DNA of 64,000 bases from Stenotrophomonas sp. MYb238 (GCF_009496535.1 NZ_WIDL01000002.1:173967-237966), one strand, 5' to 3'; numbered from the stretch's first letter, positions 35,247-49,495 are shown. Made by a program: numbers and translations. The notes: a model not told the origin generated them from the sequence alone.

Positions 35247-35283
35247 ACTATGTAATGTATGCTATGAAATAGGGTGTCTACTA

Positions 35284-35304
35284 ACGATAATCATCACTTA
35301 TCGT
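35284..35304. promoter_or_regulatory. Perfect inverted repeat in the integrase-kfrA divergent region
   Basis: ACGATAA (35284-35290) and TTATCGT (35298-35304) form a perfect 7-bp repeat with a 7-nt spacer, 45 bp upstream of the KfrA-like ATG. KfrA proteins are known to bind DNA at their own promoters, so this is a candidate operator for it. Nothing demonstrates binding. Confidence 0.45.
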
Positions 35305-35349
35305 GAGTACGTGATCAACAGAGTAGGGCGCCGATACAGGAGACACTTC

Positions 35350-36285
35350 ATGGCCCGCGGCATCACCGAATCCGATGTCCACACTGCCGCCGACCAGTTG
35401 GTGGCCAACGGCGAACGCCCGACAGTGGAACGGATCCGTGCCCATCTCGGCACAGGCTCGCCCAATACCGTGACGCGCTGGCTGGAGACTTGGTGGCAAC
35501 GGCTGGGCGAGCGGCTGCAATCCCATCACGCGCGGCTAGCAGTTCCGGGGGCGCCCGATGCCGTGGCTGCCTTGGCAGGGGAGTGGTGGGCTCTGGCGCT
35601 GCAGAGCGCTCAGGCGCAAGCCTCGCAAGAACTTGTCACCGACCGAGCCGCCTTGCTGACCGATCAGCAGGCACTTGCGCAGGCCCGTGAACGTTGGGCA
35701 ACCGAGGCCGCCATGTTGCAGGCGCAGGTCCAAGCCAGCCAAGACGCGGAGCGCCTAGCGTCCGCTCAGGCCATGCAACTGCAGTACCGGGTCGACCAGC
35801 TCCAGGACCACCTTAGGACGTTAACCGACGAGCGCGATGCGGCACAGGCCCGGGCAGCGCAGGCCGGGACCGCACGCCAGTTGGCAGAGGATCATCTTCG
35901 GACCCAGGAAGCGGCGGCCCGCACCGAGCGCGCCGCCACTGCCCAGCATGTTCACGCCGTGGAGGAGCGCGCCGGCGTAGAGATCGATCGAGCGCGTCAG
36001 GAGACCAAGGATCTGCAGAAGCGGATCGCCGCGTTGAGCCGTGAACACCGCGAAGCGCTCGTAGCGGCCCAGCGATCCGTTGAGGACGCTTCGCTCCAAA
36101 AGTCCGAGACCCGCAAGGAGTTGGACATCCAGCGAGCCCGTGCTGACGCGCTGGAAGCACAACTCGGCAGAGCCCTTGACCTGTCATCAGCTGTGGAAGC
36201 CGCTCTTCGACGCAGCTCCGCTATGGCGCGCAAGACTTCTTCCACCCCTGCACTGACCAAGCCAGGGAAAAGGCGAAAAGCGTGA
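35350..36285 (+). CDS. KfrA-like DNA-binding coiled-coil protein
   Basis: A 311-residue protein. Residues 1-60 form a KfrA_N domain (ITESDVHTAADQLVANGERP, TVERIRAHLGTGSPNTVTRW) that binds DNA. From about 95 to 285 there is a long Ala/Gln/Arg-rich coiled coil. The C-terminus is basic (KPGKRRKA). KfrA was described on IncP plasmids as an autoregulator and partition accessory. Chromosomal copies beside an integrase are typical of integrative elements. ATG 35350 is chosen because the domain begins there. It is divergent from the integrase. Confidence 0.88.
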   Translation: MARGITESDVHTAADQLVANGERPTVERIRAHLGTGSPNTVTRWLETWWQRLGERLQSHHARLAVPGAPDAVAALAGEWWALALQSAQAQASQELVTDRAALLTDQQALAQARERWATEAAMLQAQVQASQDAERLASAQAMQLQYRVDQLQDHLRTLTDERDAAQARAAQAGTARQLAEDHLRTQEAAARTERAATAQHVHAVEERAGVEIDRARQETKDLQKRIAALSREHREALVAAQRSVEDASLQKSETRKELDIQRARADALEAQLGRALDLSSAVEAALRRSSAMARKTSSTPALTKPGKRRKA

Positions 36286-36757
36286 GCCATCTGTGCGTGT
36301 TTTCCGTGTCACCCAGATGAAGGTCAACGCTGGCGCTCGAACGTCATGATCCGCACCAAGACCCTGATTTTGTAGGATCCGAGACCGAACGACAGCACCT
36401 CGCGGCCACCGATCAGCTGACACGAAAAACACGCGATCAGGGTGTCGGAAGGACGCCGGCTGGGTTCTCAAACAATGAGATGAGACACTCTTAGAGTGAA
36501 ATCTATGCGGGTCAGCACCCTGAGGTCTGAAATGCTACCAGAGTGCGGCCCTTGAGGATGGTGCGGCTGCTGACCATACTTTGGTGCGCCCAACAATTTG
36601 GTTCAGGCCGGAGCCTTCTTGGTCGATTTGGCGCCGAAGCTAGAGCGCGCTGAATAAGTACCCGCACATAAATAGGCGTAAGCACTTGAAGACGGCCTTG
36701 GTAGGCGCACAATGAGCGCTGACACGTCCATGCATCTTGCTTTTGGGGATGGCCACT
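36286..36757. other. Intergenic stretch with a long inverted repeat
   Basis: About 470 bp without a supportable gene. It holds the 139-bp inverted-repeat structure described separately. The rest shows no promoter or RNA feature that I can name. Confidence 0.5.
36296..36434. repeat. 17-bp inverted repeat enclosing 105 bp
   Basis: GCGTGTTTTCCGTGTCA at 36296-36312 and TGACACGAAAAACACGC at 36418-36434 are reverse complements with one mismatch. A shorter pair, CCCTGAT (36362-36368) and ATCAGGG (36436-36442), competes with it. It could be the ends of a small non-autonomous element, a recombination site with arm repeats, or a structured transcript. It sits 11 nt after the kfrA-like stop, so a terminator-like role is also possible. 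Confidence 0.5.
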
Positions 36758-36994
36758 ATGCCTATCACACAAGAAGAAGTCTCAGCGGCGATTGAATCCC
36801 TACTAATAAAGGGAAAGCCATCGACTCAGTGTAACGTCCGACATGAACTCGGCGGGCGCGGCTCGAGTCCGAGGCTGAAGCGCATGATCGCTGCTTGGTA
36901 CGCCGAGTTCGGGCCAGTGTGGTCGAAGCCACCAGCCTCGACGATAAAGGAAGCTGGTGTCGCGCCAGCCACCGGAGAGGCGGAGCCTGAGTGA
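36758..36994 (+). CDS. Small KfrA_N-domain protein
   Basis: A 78-residue protein consisting mostly of one KfrA_N-like domain: ITQEEVSAAIESLLIKGKPS then QCNVRHELGGRGSSPRLKRM, followed by IAAWYAEFG. There is no coiled coil. The start is uncertain: ATG 36758 has GGGGATGG 5 nt upstream and ATG 36749 would add three residues. It may modulate the full-length KfrA-like protein encoded 470 bp upstream, by competing for operators or forming mixed dimers, or it may be a truncated paralogue. Confidence 0.6.
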   Translation: MPITQEEVSAAIESLLIKGKPSTQCNVRHELGGRGSSPRLKRMIAAWYAEFGPVWSKPPASTIKEAGVAPATGEAEPE

Positions 36995-37033
36995 GAGATC
37001 GGCGGGCCCGTTCATGTGTAGTTACGCCATAAG

Positions 37034-37070
37034 AAGTACAGATTTAGATGGCGCAAAAGTACAGATCTAG
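37034..37070 (+). repeat. 14-bp direct repeat near dif
   Basis: AAGTACAGATTTAG at 37034-37047 and AAGTACAGATCTAG at 37057-37070 differ at one base, with a 23-bp period. They lie about 76 bp to the left of dif. Function unknown; possible accessory protein site or footprint of insertion. Confidence 0.5.
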
Positions 37071-37145
37071 TTGTCCCGTCAGTGATCCAGAGCCAAATCC
37101 AGCGCAGTCGGCGCAACGCGGCCGCCTTCGCCCGGGCCATCTTCA

Positions 37146-37173
37146 ATTTCGCATAATGTATATTATGTTAATA
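37146..37173 (+). other. dif: Chromosome dimer resolution site dif
   Basis: ATTTCGCATAA (XerC arm, 37146-37156), TGTATA (centre, 37157-37162) and TTATGTTAATA (XerD arm, 37163-37173). Compared with the E. coli dif consensus as I know it, the 22 bases from CGC to GTTAA are identical; differences are confined to the outer ends. It lies 55 bp beyond the 3' end of cutC. KOPS-like octamers point towards it from both sides. This places the window at the replication terminus. Confidence 0.88.
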
Positions 37174-37227
37174 TCGCAATGGCCATTCGGCTGTATCTCG
37201 GCTTGTGATTCAGGACACCTAACTCGC

Positions 37228-37965
37228 CTATTCCGCCCGATCCAGCGCCTGCCGCAACGCGCTCACCAAGCCCTCGTCCGACTGCACCCAATCGCTTTCC
37301 AGTCCGATCAACGCTGGATTGTGGTGACGCGTGCTTGACGTGCGTACCGCCTTGGCGGATGCATGCAGTTCGTTGCAGCCGCTCTGGTTGGCGACGTCGG
37401 CGATGTTGTCCGCATCCAGGCCGGCGCCGGCCATCAGGTGGATGCGGCCGGCGGCCTGGGTGGCCAGCTGCCACAGCATGGCGCTGCCGGCCATGGCGCT
37501 GGCGGCGCCGCCAGAACTGAGGATGCGGTGGCAGCCCAAGCCGATGACCTGCTCCATCGCCGCCTGCAGGTCGCGGGCCGCGTCGAAGGCGCGATGGAAG
37601 GTGATGCCGAGCGGCCCCGCGGCAGCGACCAGTTCGCGGCACAACGGGACATCCACGGCGCCGTCGGCATCCAGCGCGCCGATCACCACGCCGTCGCATC
37701 CCAGCTGTCGGCAGCTTTCGATGTCGCGCAGCATGATTTCGGTTTCCTGGGCGTCGTAGTGGAAATCGCCCGGTCGCGGACGGATCAGTACGAACAACGG
37801 AATCCGCAGGCGGTCACGAGCCACGGCGACGCTGCCGCGCGATGGCGTGGTGCCGCCTTGGGCGAGGTTGTCGAACAGTTCGATCCGGTCGGCGCCGCCG
37901 GCCTGCGCGGCCATCGCCGATGCGACGGAGTTGCTGGCGATCTCCAGCAGGCGGCGTCCACTCAT
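37228..37965 (-). CDS. cutC: CutC family protein
   Basis: A 245-residue TIM-barrel protein of normal CutC length, beginning LLEIASNSVASAMAAQAGGA with IELFDNLAQGGTTPS, IRPRPGDFHY, GITFHRAFD and RILSSGG, all family hallmarks. CutC was linked to copper homeostasis in bacteria, but the role is debated. Here the ATG overlaps the stop of the glycosylasparaginase gene by 4 nt, the last gene of a glk-aspartylglucosaminidase-cutC operon, which hints at a carbohydrate-related role. Confidence 0.93.
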   Translation of the reverse strand: MSGRRLLEIASNSVASAMAAQAGGADRIELFDNLAQGGTTPSRGSVAVARDRLRIPLFVLIRPRPGDFHYDAQETEIMLRDIESCRQLGCDGVVIGALDADGAVDVPLCRELVAAAGPLGITFHRAFDAARDLQAAMEQVIGLGCHRILSSGGAASAMAGSAMLWQLATQAAGRIHLMAGAGLDADNIADVANQSGCNELHASAKAVRTSSTRHHNPALIGLESDWVQSDEGLVSALRQALDRAE

Positions 37966-38966
37966 GTCTGTTCGCTGGTGTAGACGGAGGTGGAATCCAG
38001 CAGCGCGTCCTGTTTGCGGGAATCGCATACCGCGTAGACGAAGCCGCGATGCAGGGCGTAGGCGCCGACTTCGCCGTTCCTGTTCATCGCCAGGAAGCAC
38101 ACCTGCAGGGTGCGGCTGGCTTCGGGGCGCTTGTGCACCACCCGCTCGATGGCTTCGCGGCAGGCGTCGGCCGGCGAGCGCCCTTGGCGCATCAGTTCGA
38201 CCACCAGGAAGGAGGCGGCGTTGCGGATCATTTCCTCGCCCATGCCCGAGGCCGTGGCCGCGCCGACTTCGTTGTCGACGTACAGGCCGGCACCGATGAT
38301 CGGGCTGTCGCCTACGCGGCCGTGCATCTTGAAGGCCATGCCGCTGGTGGTGCAGGCGCCGGCCATGCCTCCCTTCGCGTCGATGGCGAGGATGCCCAGG
38401 GTGTCGTGGTTGTCCTTGTCGCCGGGACGGCCGCGCCGCTCTGCATTGATCTGCGGTGCGTAATGCTCGGTCCTGAGCCATTCGCGCCACGCATTCTCGG
38501 CTTCCGGCGTCAGCAGCCTGCGGCGCTCGAAGCCCTGCTGCACGGCGAACTGCTGGGCGCCCTCGCCCACCAGCATCACGTGCGGGGTCTGTTCCATCAC
38601 CCGGCGCGCGACCGATACCGGATGCAGGATGTCGCTGAGCGCGGCGACCGAGCCGCAGCGGCCGTCGCCGTCCATGATGCTGGCGTCCAGGGTCAGGATG
38701 CCGTCGCGATCGGGGTTGCCGCAGTGTCCGACGGTGGGGTTGCACAGGTCGCTTTCCGCCCAGCGGGCGCCTGCCTCCACCGCGTCCAGCGCGCTGCCGC
38801 CGGCCGACAGCACCTTCCATGCGGCCTGGTTGGCGCCGACGCCGAAGTCCCAGGTCGAGACCACGCGCGCGCCGTCGGCCGTAGCCGGCGAGGCCAGCAG
38901 GCGCGGCGTGGCGCCGGCCGCAGCCAACAGCATGGAGGTCTGCAGGAACTGCCTGCGTGTGCTCAT
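37962..38966 (-). CDS. N4-(beta-N-acetylglucosaminyl)-L-asparaginase, Tat-exported
   Basis: A 334-residue Ntn hydrolase. The N-terminus STRRQFLQTSMLLAAAGATP is a twin-arginine signal peptide. The autoprocessing site is at NHDTLGILAID, with Thr189 as predicted nucleophile after cleavage. GAGLYVDNEVGAATASGMGE also matches the family. It cleaves GlcNAc-Asn links from glycopeptides in the periplasm. It overlaps both neighbours by 4 nt (glk upstream, cutC downstream), so the operon probably salvages N-glycan material. Confidence 0.93.
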   Translation of the reverse strand: MSTRRQFLQTSMLLAAAGATPRLLASPATADGARVVSTWDFGVGANQAAWKVLSAGGSALDAVEAGARWAESDLCNPTVGHCGNPDRDGILTLDASIMDGDGRCGSVAALSDILHPVSVARRVMEQTPHVMLVGEGAQQFAVQQGFERRRLLTPEAENAWREWLRTEHYAPQINAERRGRPGDKDNHDTLGILAIDAKGGMAGACTTSGMAFKMHGRVGDSPIIGAGLYVDNEVGAATASGMGEEMIRNAASFLVVELMRQGRSPADACREAIERVVHKRPEASRTLQVCFLAMNRNGEVGAYALHRGFVYAVCDSRKQDALLDSTSVYTSEQT

Positions 38967-40003
38967 GGGGTTTCTCCGGTTGTAGTGGGGCGGCAGGCGT
39001 CGTCCGCATGCCAGGCAAGCGCGCCGAGCACGCCCAGTTCGCCGTCGTCGATGCGCCACACCGGGACGTGGCGCAGGGCCGGCGAAAGCGCGCCCTTGGC
39101 GAGGAAGCGCCGCTGGAAATCGCCTTCGTGCAGCCAGTCGGCGAGATGGCCGGTGATGCCGCCGGTGAGGTAGACCGAACGTGCGCCGAAGGTGAGGGCC
39201 AGGTCGCCGGCGACGCTGCCCAGCCAGCCGCAGAACGCGCGGGTGCTGGCGAGCGCGAGCCGGTCGCTGCCGTTGCGCGCTGCTTCCACCAGCGCGGCCG
39301 GCGTATCCCAGCGCGGCGCCGCGCCTTCGCGCTCGCACAGGCAGGTGTAGAGCGTCATCAGACCGGGGCCGGAGAGGATGCGCTCGCTGTCGACGTGCCC
39401 ATGGCGTTGCAGTAGCAGGCGCAGCACGTCCAGCTCCAGCAGGTTGCCCGCGGCCAGCGAGGCATGCCCGCCTTCGCTGGCCAGCACCGGCGGCTGGCTG
39501 TTTTCCAGGCGCACGGCCACGCCCAGGCCTGTCCCCGGCCCCAGCACCAGCGCCGGACCGTGCGGGCGCTGAGCGGTATCGCCCGACAAGGCATGCAGCG
39601 CATCGGGTTCTACATGCGCAATGGCCTGCGCCACGGCCACGAAATCGTTGATCAGTTCCAGTTCGCCGATGCCTGCCTCGCGGCGGGGATCGGCCAGCGA
39701 GACGTCCCAGGCCAGATTGGTGTTGAGCAGGCGGTCGCCGTCGAGCAGTCCGGCGATGGCCACGACCGCGCGGTCGACGGGAGGAATGGACGCATCGCCG
39801 CGCAGGCTTTCGGCGTAGTCGCGGAGGATCGCCGCCAGGCTCGGATGATCCGCGCAGGCATAGCGGCGAAAACCATTGACCCGGATCGGCCCGCCCGGCT
39901 GCAGCGTGGTCCAGCCCAGGCGGGCATAGGTGCCGCCGACGTCAGCGCCGATGATGGTCGTTGCCGCCACCGGTTCGTTCATTCCGCCCTGCTCTACCGG
40001 CAT
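38963..40003 (-). CDS. glk: Glucokinase (ROK-independent Glk family)
   Basis: A 346-residue kinase with the ATP-binding IIGADVGGTYARLGW, LINDFVAVAQAI, LVLGPGTGLGVAV, LASEGGHASLA and SVYLTGGITGHLA. It phosphorylates glucose, or possibly amino sugars released by the downstream enzyme. The start is uncertain: ATG 40003 is given; ATG 39982 (MNEPVAAT), preceded by AGGGCGGA, would be seven residues shorter and is about equally good. It is first in the three-gene overlapping operon. Confidence 0.92.
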   Translation of the reverse strand: MPVEQGGMNEPVAATTIIGADVGGTYARLGWTTLQPGGPIRVNGFRRYACADHPSLAAILRDYAESLRGDASIPPVDRAVVAIAGLLDGDRLLNTNLAWDVSLADPRREAGIGELELINDFVAVAQAIAHVEPDALHALSGDTAQRPHGPALVLGPGTGLGVAVRLENSQPPVLASEGGHASLAAGNLLELDVLRLLLQRHGHVDSERILSGPGLMTLYTCLCEREGAAPRWDTPAALVEAARNGSDRLALASTRAFCGWLGSVAGDLALTFGARSVYLTGGITGHLADWLHEGDFQRRFLAKGALSPALRHVPVWRIDDGELGVLGALAWHADDACRPTTTGETP

Positions 40004-40056
40004 GTCGTCTTTCAATCGTTCCAAATGGAAAGCGGATCATGCGGTGCAAAGCCGGG

Positions 40057-40443
40057 TCACGCCAAGGGGCGCAGCATGCGCCAGGTGGCCCAGCCCAGCG
40101 CCGTCATCGACAGCGAACCGGCCAGGTGCAGGCCGATGGTCGCCAGCGCCCAGCCCAGTTGCTGGCGCAGGAACAACTGCACCACTTCGGCGGAGAACGT
40201 GGAGAAAGTGGTCAGACCACCCAGCAGGCCGGTGACGATGAAAAGCCGCCACTGCGGCGCGATGTCCGGGCGCACCGCGAACCAGGCCAGCGCCAGGCCG
40301 ATGACGTAGCCGCCGAGCAGGTTCGCGGCCAGGGTGCCCAGCGGGACGGTGGGATGGATCGGGTTCAACCAGACGCTCAGGCCGAACCGCAGCCACGCGC
40401 CGAGCGCCGCGCCGACGCCTATCGCCACAAAGGAAAGCCACAT
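40057..40443 (-). CDS. crcB: Fluoride channel CrcB/FluC
   Basis: A 128-residue protein with four membrane helices. [28 protein letters not shown] and the signature [18 protein letters not shown] are present, so the dual-topology fluoride channel looks intact. Only 63 bp separate it from rarA upstream and I see no fluoride riboswitch there, so expression is probably by read-through from rarA. Confidence 0.95.
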   Translation of the reverse strand: MWLSFVAIGVGAALGAWLRFGLSVWLNPIHPTVPLGTLAANLLGGYVIGLALAWFAVRPDIAPQWRLFIVTGLLGGLTTFSTFSAEVVQLFLRQQLGWALATIGLHLAGSLSMTALGWATWRMLRPLA

Positions 40444-40506
40444 CGGGTGCTGCCTCCTGCTGTCGTCATGGGCGCCCCGGCCGCTCGGGCCGGATGCGGT
40501 ACCTGT

Positions 40507-46331
<5,825 letters not shown>

Positions 46332-46356
46332 TCGCGGTCGCCTCCGGCAGCCGGGC

Positions 46357-47250
46357 ATGGACACGGTGTTCGCCAAGCAGTTGCTGTTCCACGGCAGCTG
46401 GCTGGTGGTCCCCGCCATGGCCTGGCTGCTGTGGCGGTGGCGCCGCGACCGGCGCCATCGCGCCGTGCTCGCTTTCCTGCTGCTGGGCTGCGGCGTGTTC
46501 GCCTGGGCGCGGTTCGTCGAACCGCAGCTGATCCAGGTGGACCACACCGAACTGCGCGGCACCGGCATGCAGGCGCGCATCGCCCTGGTCAGCGACATCC
46601 ACCTCGGGGTCTACAAGGACCGCCGCTTCCTCGAACGGCTGGTGGACCGCCTCGATGCGCTGCCCGTGGATGCGGTGGTCATCGCCGGCGACCTGACCTA
46701 TGAACCGCAGCGTCTCGTGCTGTCCGAGGCGTTCGCCCCGCTGTCGGCGCTGCGCGTTCCGGTCTATGCCGTGCTGGGCAACCACGACCAGCAGGCGCCG
46801 GGGCCGGACATCGACGCGCCGTTGCGCCAGGCGCTGCGCGCGCACGGCGTGCGCGTCATCGAGGGCATGGCCTTCACCGACGCGCGCGGCATCCGCTGGG
46901 CGGGACTGGGCGACCGCTGGGCGGGAAAGGACGATCCCGGTTTCCTGCGCGCGGCGGTGGAGCCGGCGCCGGCGATCGTCGTCGCGCACAATCCCGACAG
47001 TGCCATGGACCTCCAGCCGGGCGAGGCGGCCATCGTCCTTGCCGGCCATACCCATGGCGGACAGATCCGCATTCCCTGGCTGTACCGCAAGGTCATCCCC
47101 AGCGCCCACGGCTTCGATCGCGGCGAGCAGGTCGCGCCCGCCGCGGCCGGTCCGGTACGGGTGTTCACCACGCGGGGCGTGGGCGAAGTCGGCCTGCCGC
47201 TGCGCCTGTTCAACCCGCCCACCATCGACGTGCTGCAGCTACGGCCATGA
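46357..47250 (+). CDS. Membrane-anchored metallophosphoesterase
   Basis: A 297-residue calcineurin-like phosphoesterase with one or two N-terminal membrane helices. Metal motifs are complete: LVSDIHLG, VIAGDLTYEP, VLGNHDQ, IVVAHNPD and LAGHTHGGQIRIP. It resembles the YkuE/YaeI group acting on lipid or nucleotide phosphates at the membrane; the substrate is unknown. It begins 25 nt after trxB and overlaps the next gene by 4 nt. Confidence 0.9.
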   Translation: MDTVFAKQLLFHGSWLVVPAMAWLLWRWRRDRRHRAVLAFLLLGCGVFAWARFVEPQLIQVDHTELRGTGMQARIALVSDIHLGVYKDRRFLERLVDRLDALPVDAVVIAGDLTYEPQRLVLSEAFAPLSALRVPVYAVLGNHDQQAPGPDIDAPLRQALRAHGVRVIEGMAFTDARGIRWAGLGDRWAGKDDPGFLRAAVEPAPAIVVAHNPDSAMDLQPGEAAIVLAGHTHGGQIRIPWLYRKVIPSAHGFDRGEQVAPAAAGPVRVFTTRGVGEVGLPLRLFNPPTIDVLQLRP

Positions 47251-48386
47251 TGGCGGTCCTGGAAACGCGCGTGCTCCCGTCCATGGCCCTGGTGGAGGCG
47301 GCGCAATGGGATGCCCTGCACGACCAGGGCAATCCCTTTGTCAGCCACGCCTTCCTTGCCGGGTTGGAACGGCATGGCTGCCTGCGCCCGGAATGGGGCT
47401 GGCAGCCGCGGCACATCACGCTGTGGCGCGGCGATGAACTGGTGGCCGCCGTGCCGGGCTACCTGAAGGAGAACTCGCACGGCGAGTTCGTGTTCGACCA
47501 TGCCTGGGCGAATGCCCATGCGCGGCATGGGCTGGAGTACTACCCCAAGTGGCTCGGTGCCGTCCCCTATTCGCCGGTGACCGGGCCGCGCCTGCTGGCG
47601 CGCGACGATGCGCAGAGACAGGCATTGCTGCGGGCCATCGTCGGGTACGTGCAGGACACGGGGCTGTCCTCGGCCCACATCAATTTCCATGGCGCGGACG
47701 AGGACGAGGCGTTCGGCGCGGACTGGCTGCGGCGGGTGGACGTGCAGTTCCAGTGGCGCCGCCAGCCGGGCTGGCGGGATTTCGACGATTTCCTCGCGGC
47801 GATGGACCACAAGCGCCGCAAGAACATCCGCCAGGAGCGCGCCAGGGTCGCGCGCAGCGGCATCGGCTTCCGCATCGTGCATGGCGACGAGGCTTCGGCC
47901 GGCGACCTGCGCGCCATGCATGGCTTCTACCTGCAGACCTTCGCCGAATACGGCAACGCGCCGGCGCTGACCCTGCCGTTCCTGCGCCACCTGGCCGAGG
48001 CCCTGCCGCGCCAGCTCGTGCTCTTCCTTGCCGAGCAGGATGGCGTGCCGGTCGCCGGCGCGTTGTGCCTGCGGGGCGGCGATACGCTGTACGGTCGCTA
48101 CTGGGGCGGTGCCGCCCTGCCCGGCCTGCATTTCGAGACCTGCTACTACCAAGGCATCGACTACTGCCTGCGCGAAGGCCTGCAGCGCTTCGAGCCGGGC
48201 GCGCAGGGCGAACACAAACTGGCGCGCGGTTTTCTCCCCGCCGAAGTACGCAGCCGGCACTGGATCGCCGATCCGCGGTTCCGCCAGGCGCTGCACGACT
48301 GGTGCGCGCGGGAAACGCGCGATATCGCCCGCTACGCGCAGGCGCTGCAGCGGCACTCCCCTTTCAGGAGCGGAGACGACGCATGA
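47247..48386 (+). CDS. GNAT/FemAB-like N-acyltransferase (DUF482 family)
   Basis: A 379-residue soluble protein with features of the DUF482 peptidogalactan-like GNAT family: GNPFVSHAFLAGLERHG near the start, FDDFLAAMDHKRRKNIRQER in the middle, and LYGRYWGGAALPGLHFETCY followed by YYQGIDYCLREGLQRFEPGA. The fold carries two GNAT-like halves. Acyl donor and acceptor are unknown. It overlaps both the phosphoesterase and aat by 4 nt, so the three are likely cotranscribed. Confidence 0.85.
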   Translation: MMAVLETRVLPSMALVEAAQWDALHDQGNPFVSHAFLAGLERHGCLRPEWGWQPRHITLWRGDELVAAVPGYLKENSHGEFVFDHAWANAHARHGLEYYPKWLGAVPYSPVTGPRLLARDDAQRQALLRAIVGYVQDTGLSSAHINFHGADEDEAFGADWLRRVDVQFQWRRQPGWRDFDDFLAAMDHKRRKNIRQERARVARSGIGFRIVHGDEASAGDLRAMHGFYLQTFAEYGNAPALTLPFLRHLAEALPRQLVLFLAEQDGVPVAGALCLRGGDTLYGRYWGGAALPGLHFETCYYQGIDYCLREGLQRFEPGAQGEHKLARGFLPAEVRSRHWIADPRFRQALHDWCARETRDIARYAQALQRHSPFRSGDDA

Positions 48387-49141
48387 AGCCGGCGAAGCAT
48401 CCGTTCCTGCTGCCGCCCGACCCCGGTGCGCCGTTCCCGCCGGCGGAACTGGCGCTGGACGAGCCCGACGGCCTGCTCGCCATCGGCGGCGACCTGTCGC
48501 CAGTGCGGCTGCTCAACGCCTATGCCGGCGGCATATTTCCGTGGTTCTCCGAAGGGCAGCCGATCCTGTGGTGGTCGCCCGACCCGCGCATGGTGTTCGG
48601 CACCGATGGCGTGCGCCTTTCCTCGCGCTTCCGCCGCCAGCTGCGTTCCAGCCACTGGACGGTCGCCGCCGACACCGCATTCGCAGAGGTGATGCAGGCC
48701 TGCGCCGACGCGCCGCGTCCGGGCCAGGACGGCACCTGGATCACCGCCGGCATGCAGCGCGCCTACGTGGAAATGCACCGGCTCGGCTACGCGCATTCGG
48801 TGGAGGTGTTCGATGGCGGGCAGCTGGTCGGCGGCATCTATGGCGTGGCCATCGGCCGGATGTTCTTCGGCGAAAGCATGTTCAGCGGACGCAGCGGCGG
48901 TTCCAAGGTCGCCCTGGCCGCGCTGGCGCATGTCCTGCATGGCTGGGGCTGGCCCCTGATCGACGCCCAGGTCGAGAATCCGCATCTGCTGCGCATGGGC
49001 GCCGGGCACCTGCCGCGCGACGTCTTTCTGACCCGGGTGCGGGCGCTGGTCCAGGAGGCGGAAAGGGAGCCGGCCGGGAGCTGGGCGCGGCGTTTCGGCC
49101 GCTGGCCGGCCGCAGTTTTGGCGGGTGGGGCCGGGGTTTAA
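48383..49141 (+). CDS. aat: Leucyl/phenylalanyl-tRNA-protein transferase
   Basis: A 252-residue Aat protein. DGLLAIGGDLSPVRLLNAYA, GGIFPWFSEGQPILWWSPDP, GVAIGRMFFGESMFS and WPLIDAQVENPHLLRMGA are family hallmarks. It adds Leu or Phe to N-terminal Arg or Lys, creating N-degrons recognised by ClpS and destroyed by ClpAP. The clpA and clpS genes are in the same region, so the whole bacterial N-degron pathway sits within 4.2 kb. Confidence 0.97.
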   Translation: MKPAKHPFLLPPDPGAPFPPAELALDEPDGLLAIGGDLSPVRLLNAYAGGIFPWFSEGQPILWWSPDPRMVFGTDGVRLSSRFRRQLRSSHWTVAADTAFAEVMQACADAPRPGQDGTWITAGMQRAYVEMHRLGYAHSVEVFDGGQLVGGIYGVAIGRMFFGESMFSGRSGGSKVALAALAHVLHGWGWPLIDAQVENPHLLRMGAGHLPRDVFLTRVRALVQEAEREPAGSWARRFGRWPAAVLAGGAGV

Positions 49142-49228
49142 CGCAAACTTTGCATGATTCGGCGACGCGGGGTAAAATGCTCGGCTTCCGGGCCTGAAAA
49201 GGCCATCCGCAGAACCGCACAGGATTAC

Positions 49229-49447
49229 ATGTCGAAAGACGACTCCATCGAGTTCGAAGGCACCGTCAGCGAGACGCTGCCGAACACCACTTTCCGCGTT
49301 CGACTGGAAAACGGGCATGAAATCATCGCCCACATCTCCGGCCGCATGCGCAAGAACTACATCCGCATCCTTACCGGCGACCGCGTCAAGGTTGAAATGA
49401 CGCCGTACGACCTGACCAAGGGCCGCATCACCTACCGCATGAAGTAA
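49229..49447 (+). CDS. infA: Translation initiation factor IF-1
   Basis: A 72-residue S1/OB-fold protein: [60 protein letters not shown] and GRITYRMK are nearly invariant IF-1 segments. It starts 87 nt after aat and is followed by an intrinsic terminator. Confidence 0.98.
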   Translation: MSKDDSIEFEGTVSETLPNTTFRVRLENGHEIIAHISGRMRKNYIRILTGDRVKVEMTPYDLTKGRITYRMK

Positions 49448-49469
49448 GCAGCGGTAGCCGGGCATCCCG

Positions 49470-49495
49470 AAAGCCAGCCTTGGGCTGGCTTTTTT
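49470..49495 (+). terminator. Intrinsic terminator after infA
   Basis: AGCCAGCC (49472-49479) and GGCTGGCT (49483-49490) form a perfect 8-bp stem with a TTG loop, followed by a T-run to 49495 and preceded by A residues, so it may act in both directions, between infA and the convergent clpA. Confidence 0.92.

Noticed and set aside
35221-35280. Second dif-like or att site at the integrase start
   Set aside because: An ATTTCGC and TATG-rich string resembles one arm of dif, but the centre and other arm do not align.
40444-40506. Fluoride riboswitch before crcB
   Set aside because: The gap to rarA is only 63 bp and I see no crcB-motif pseudoknot elements.
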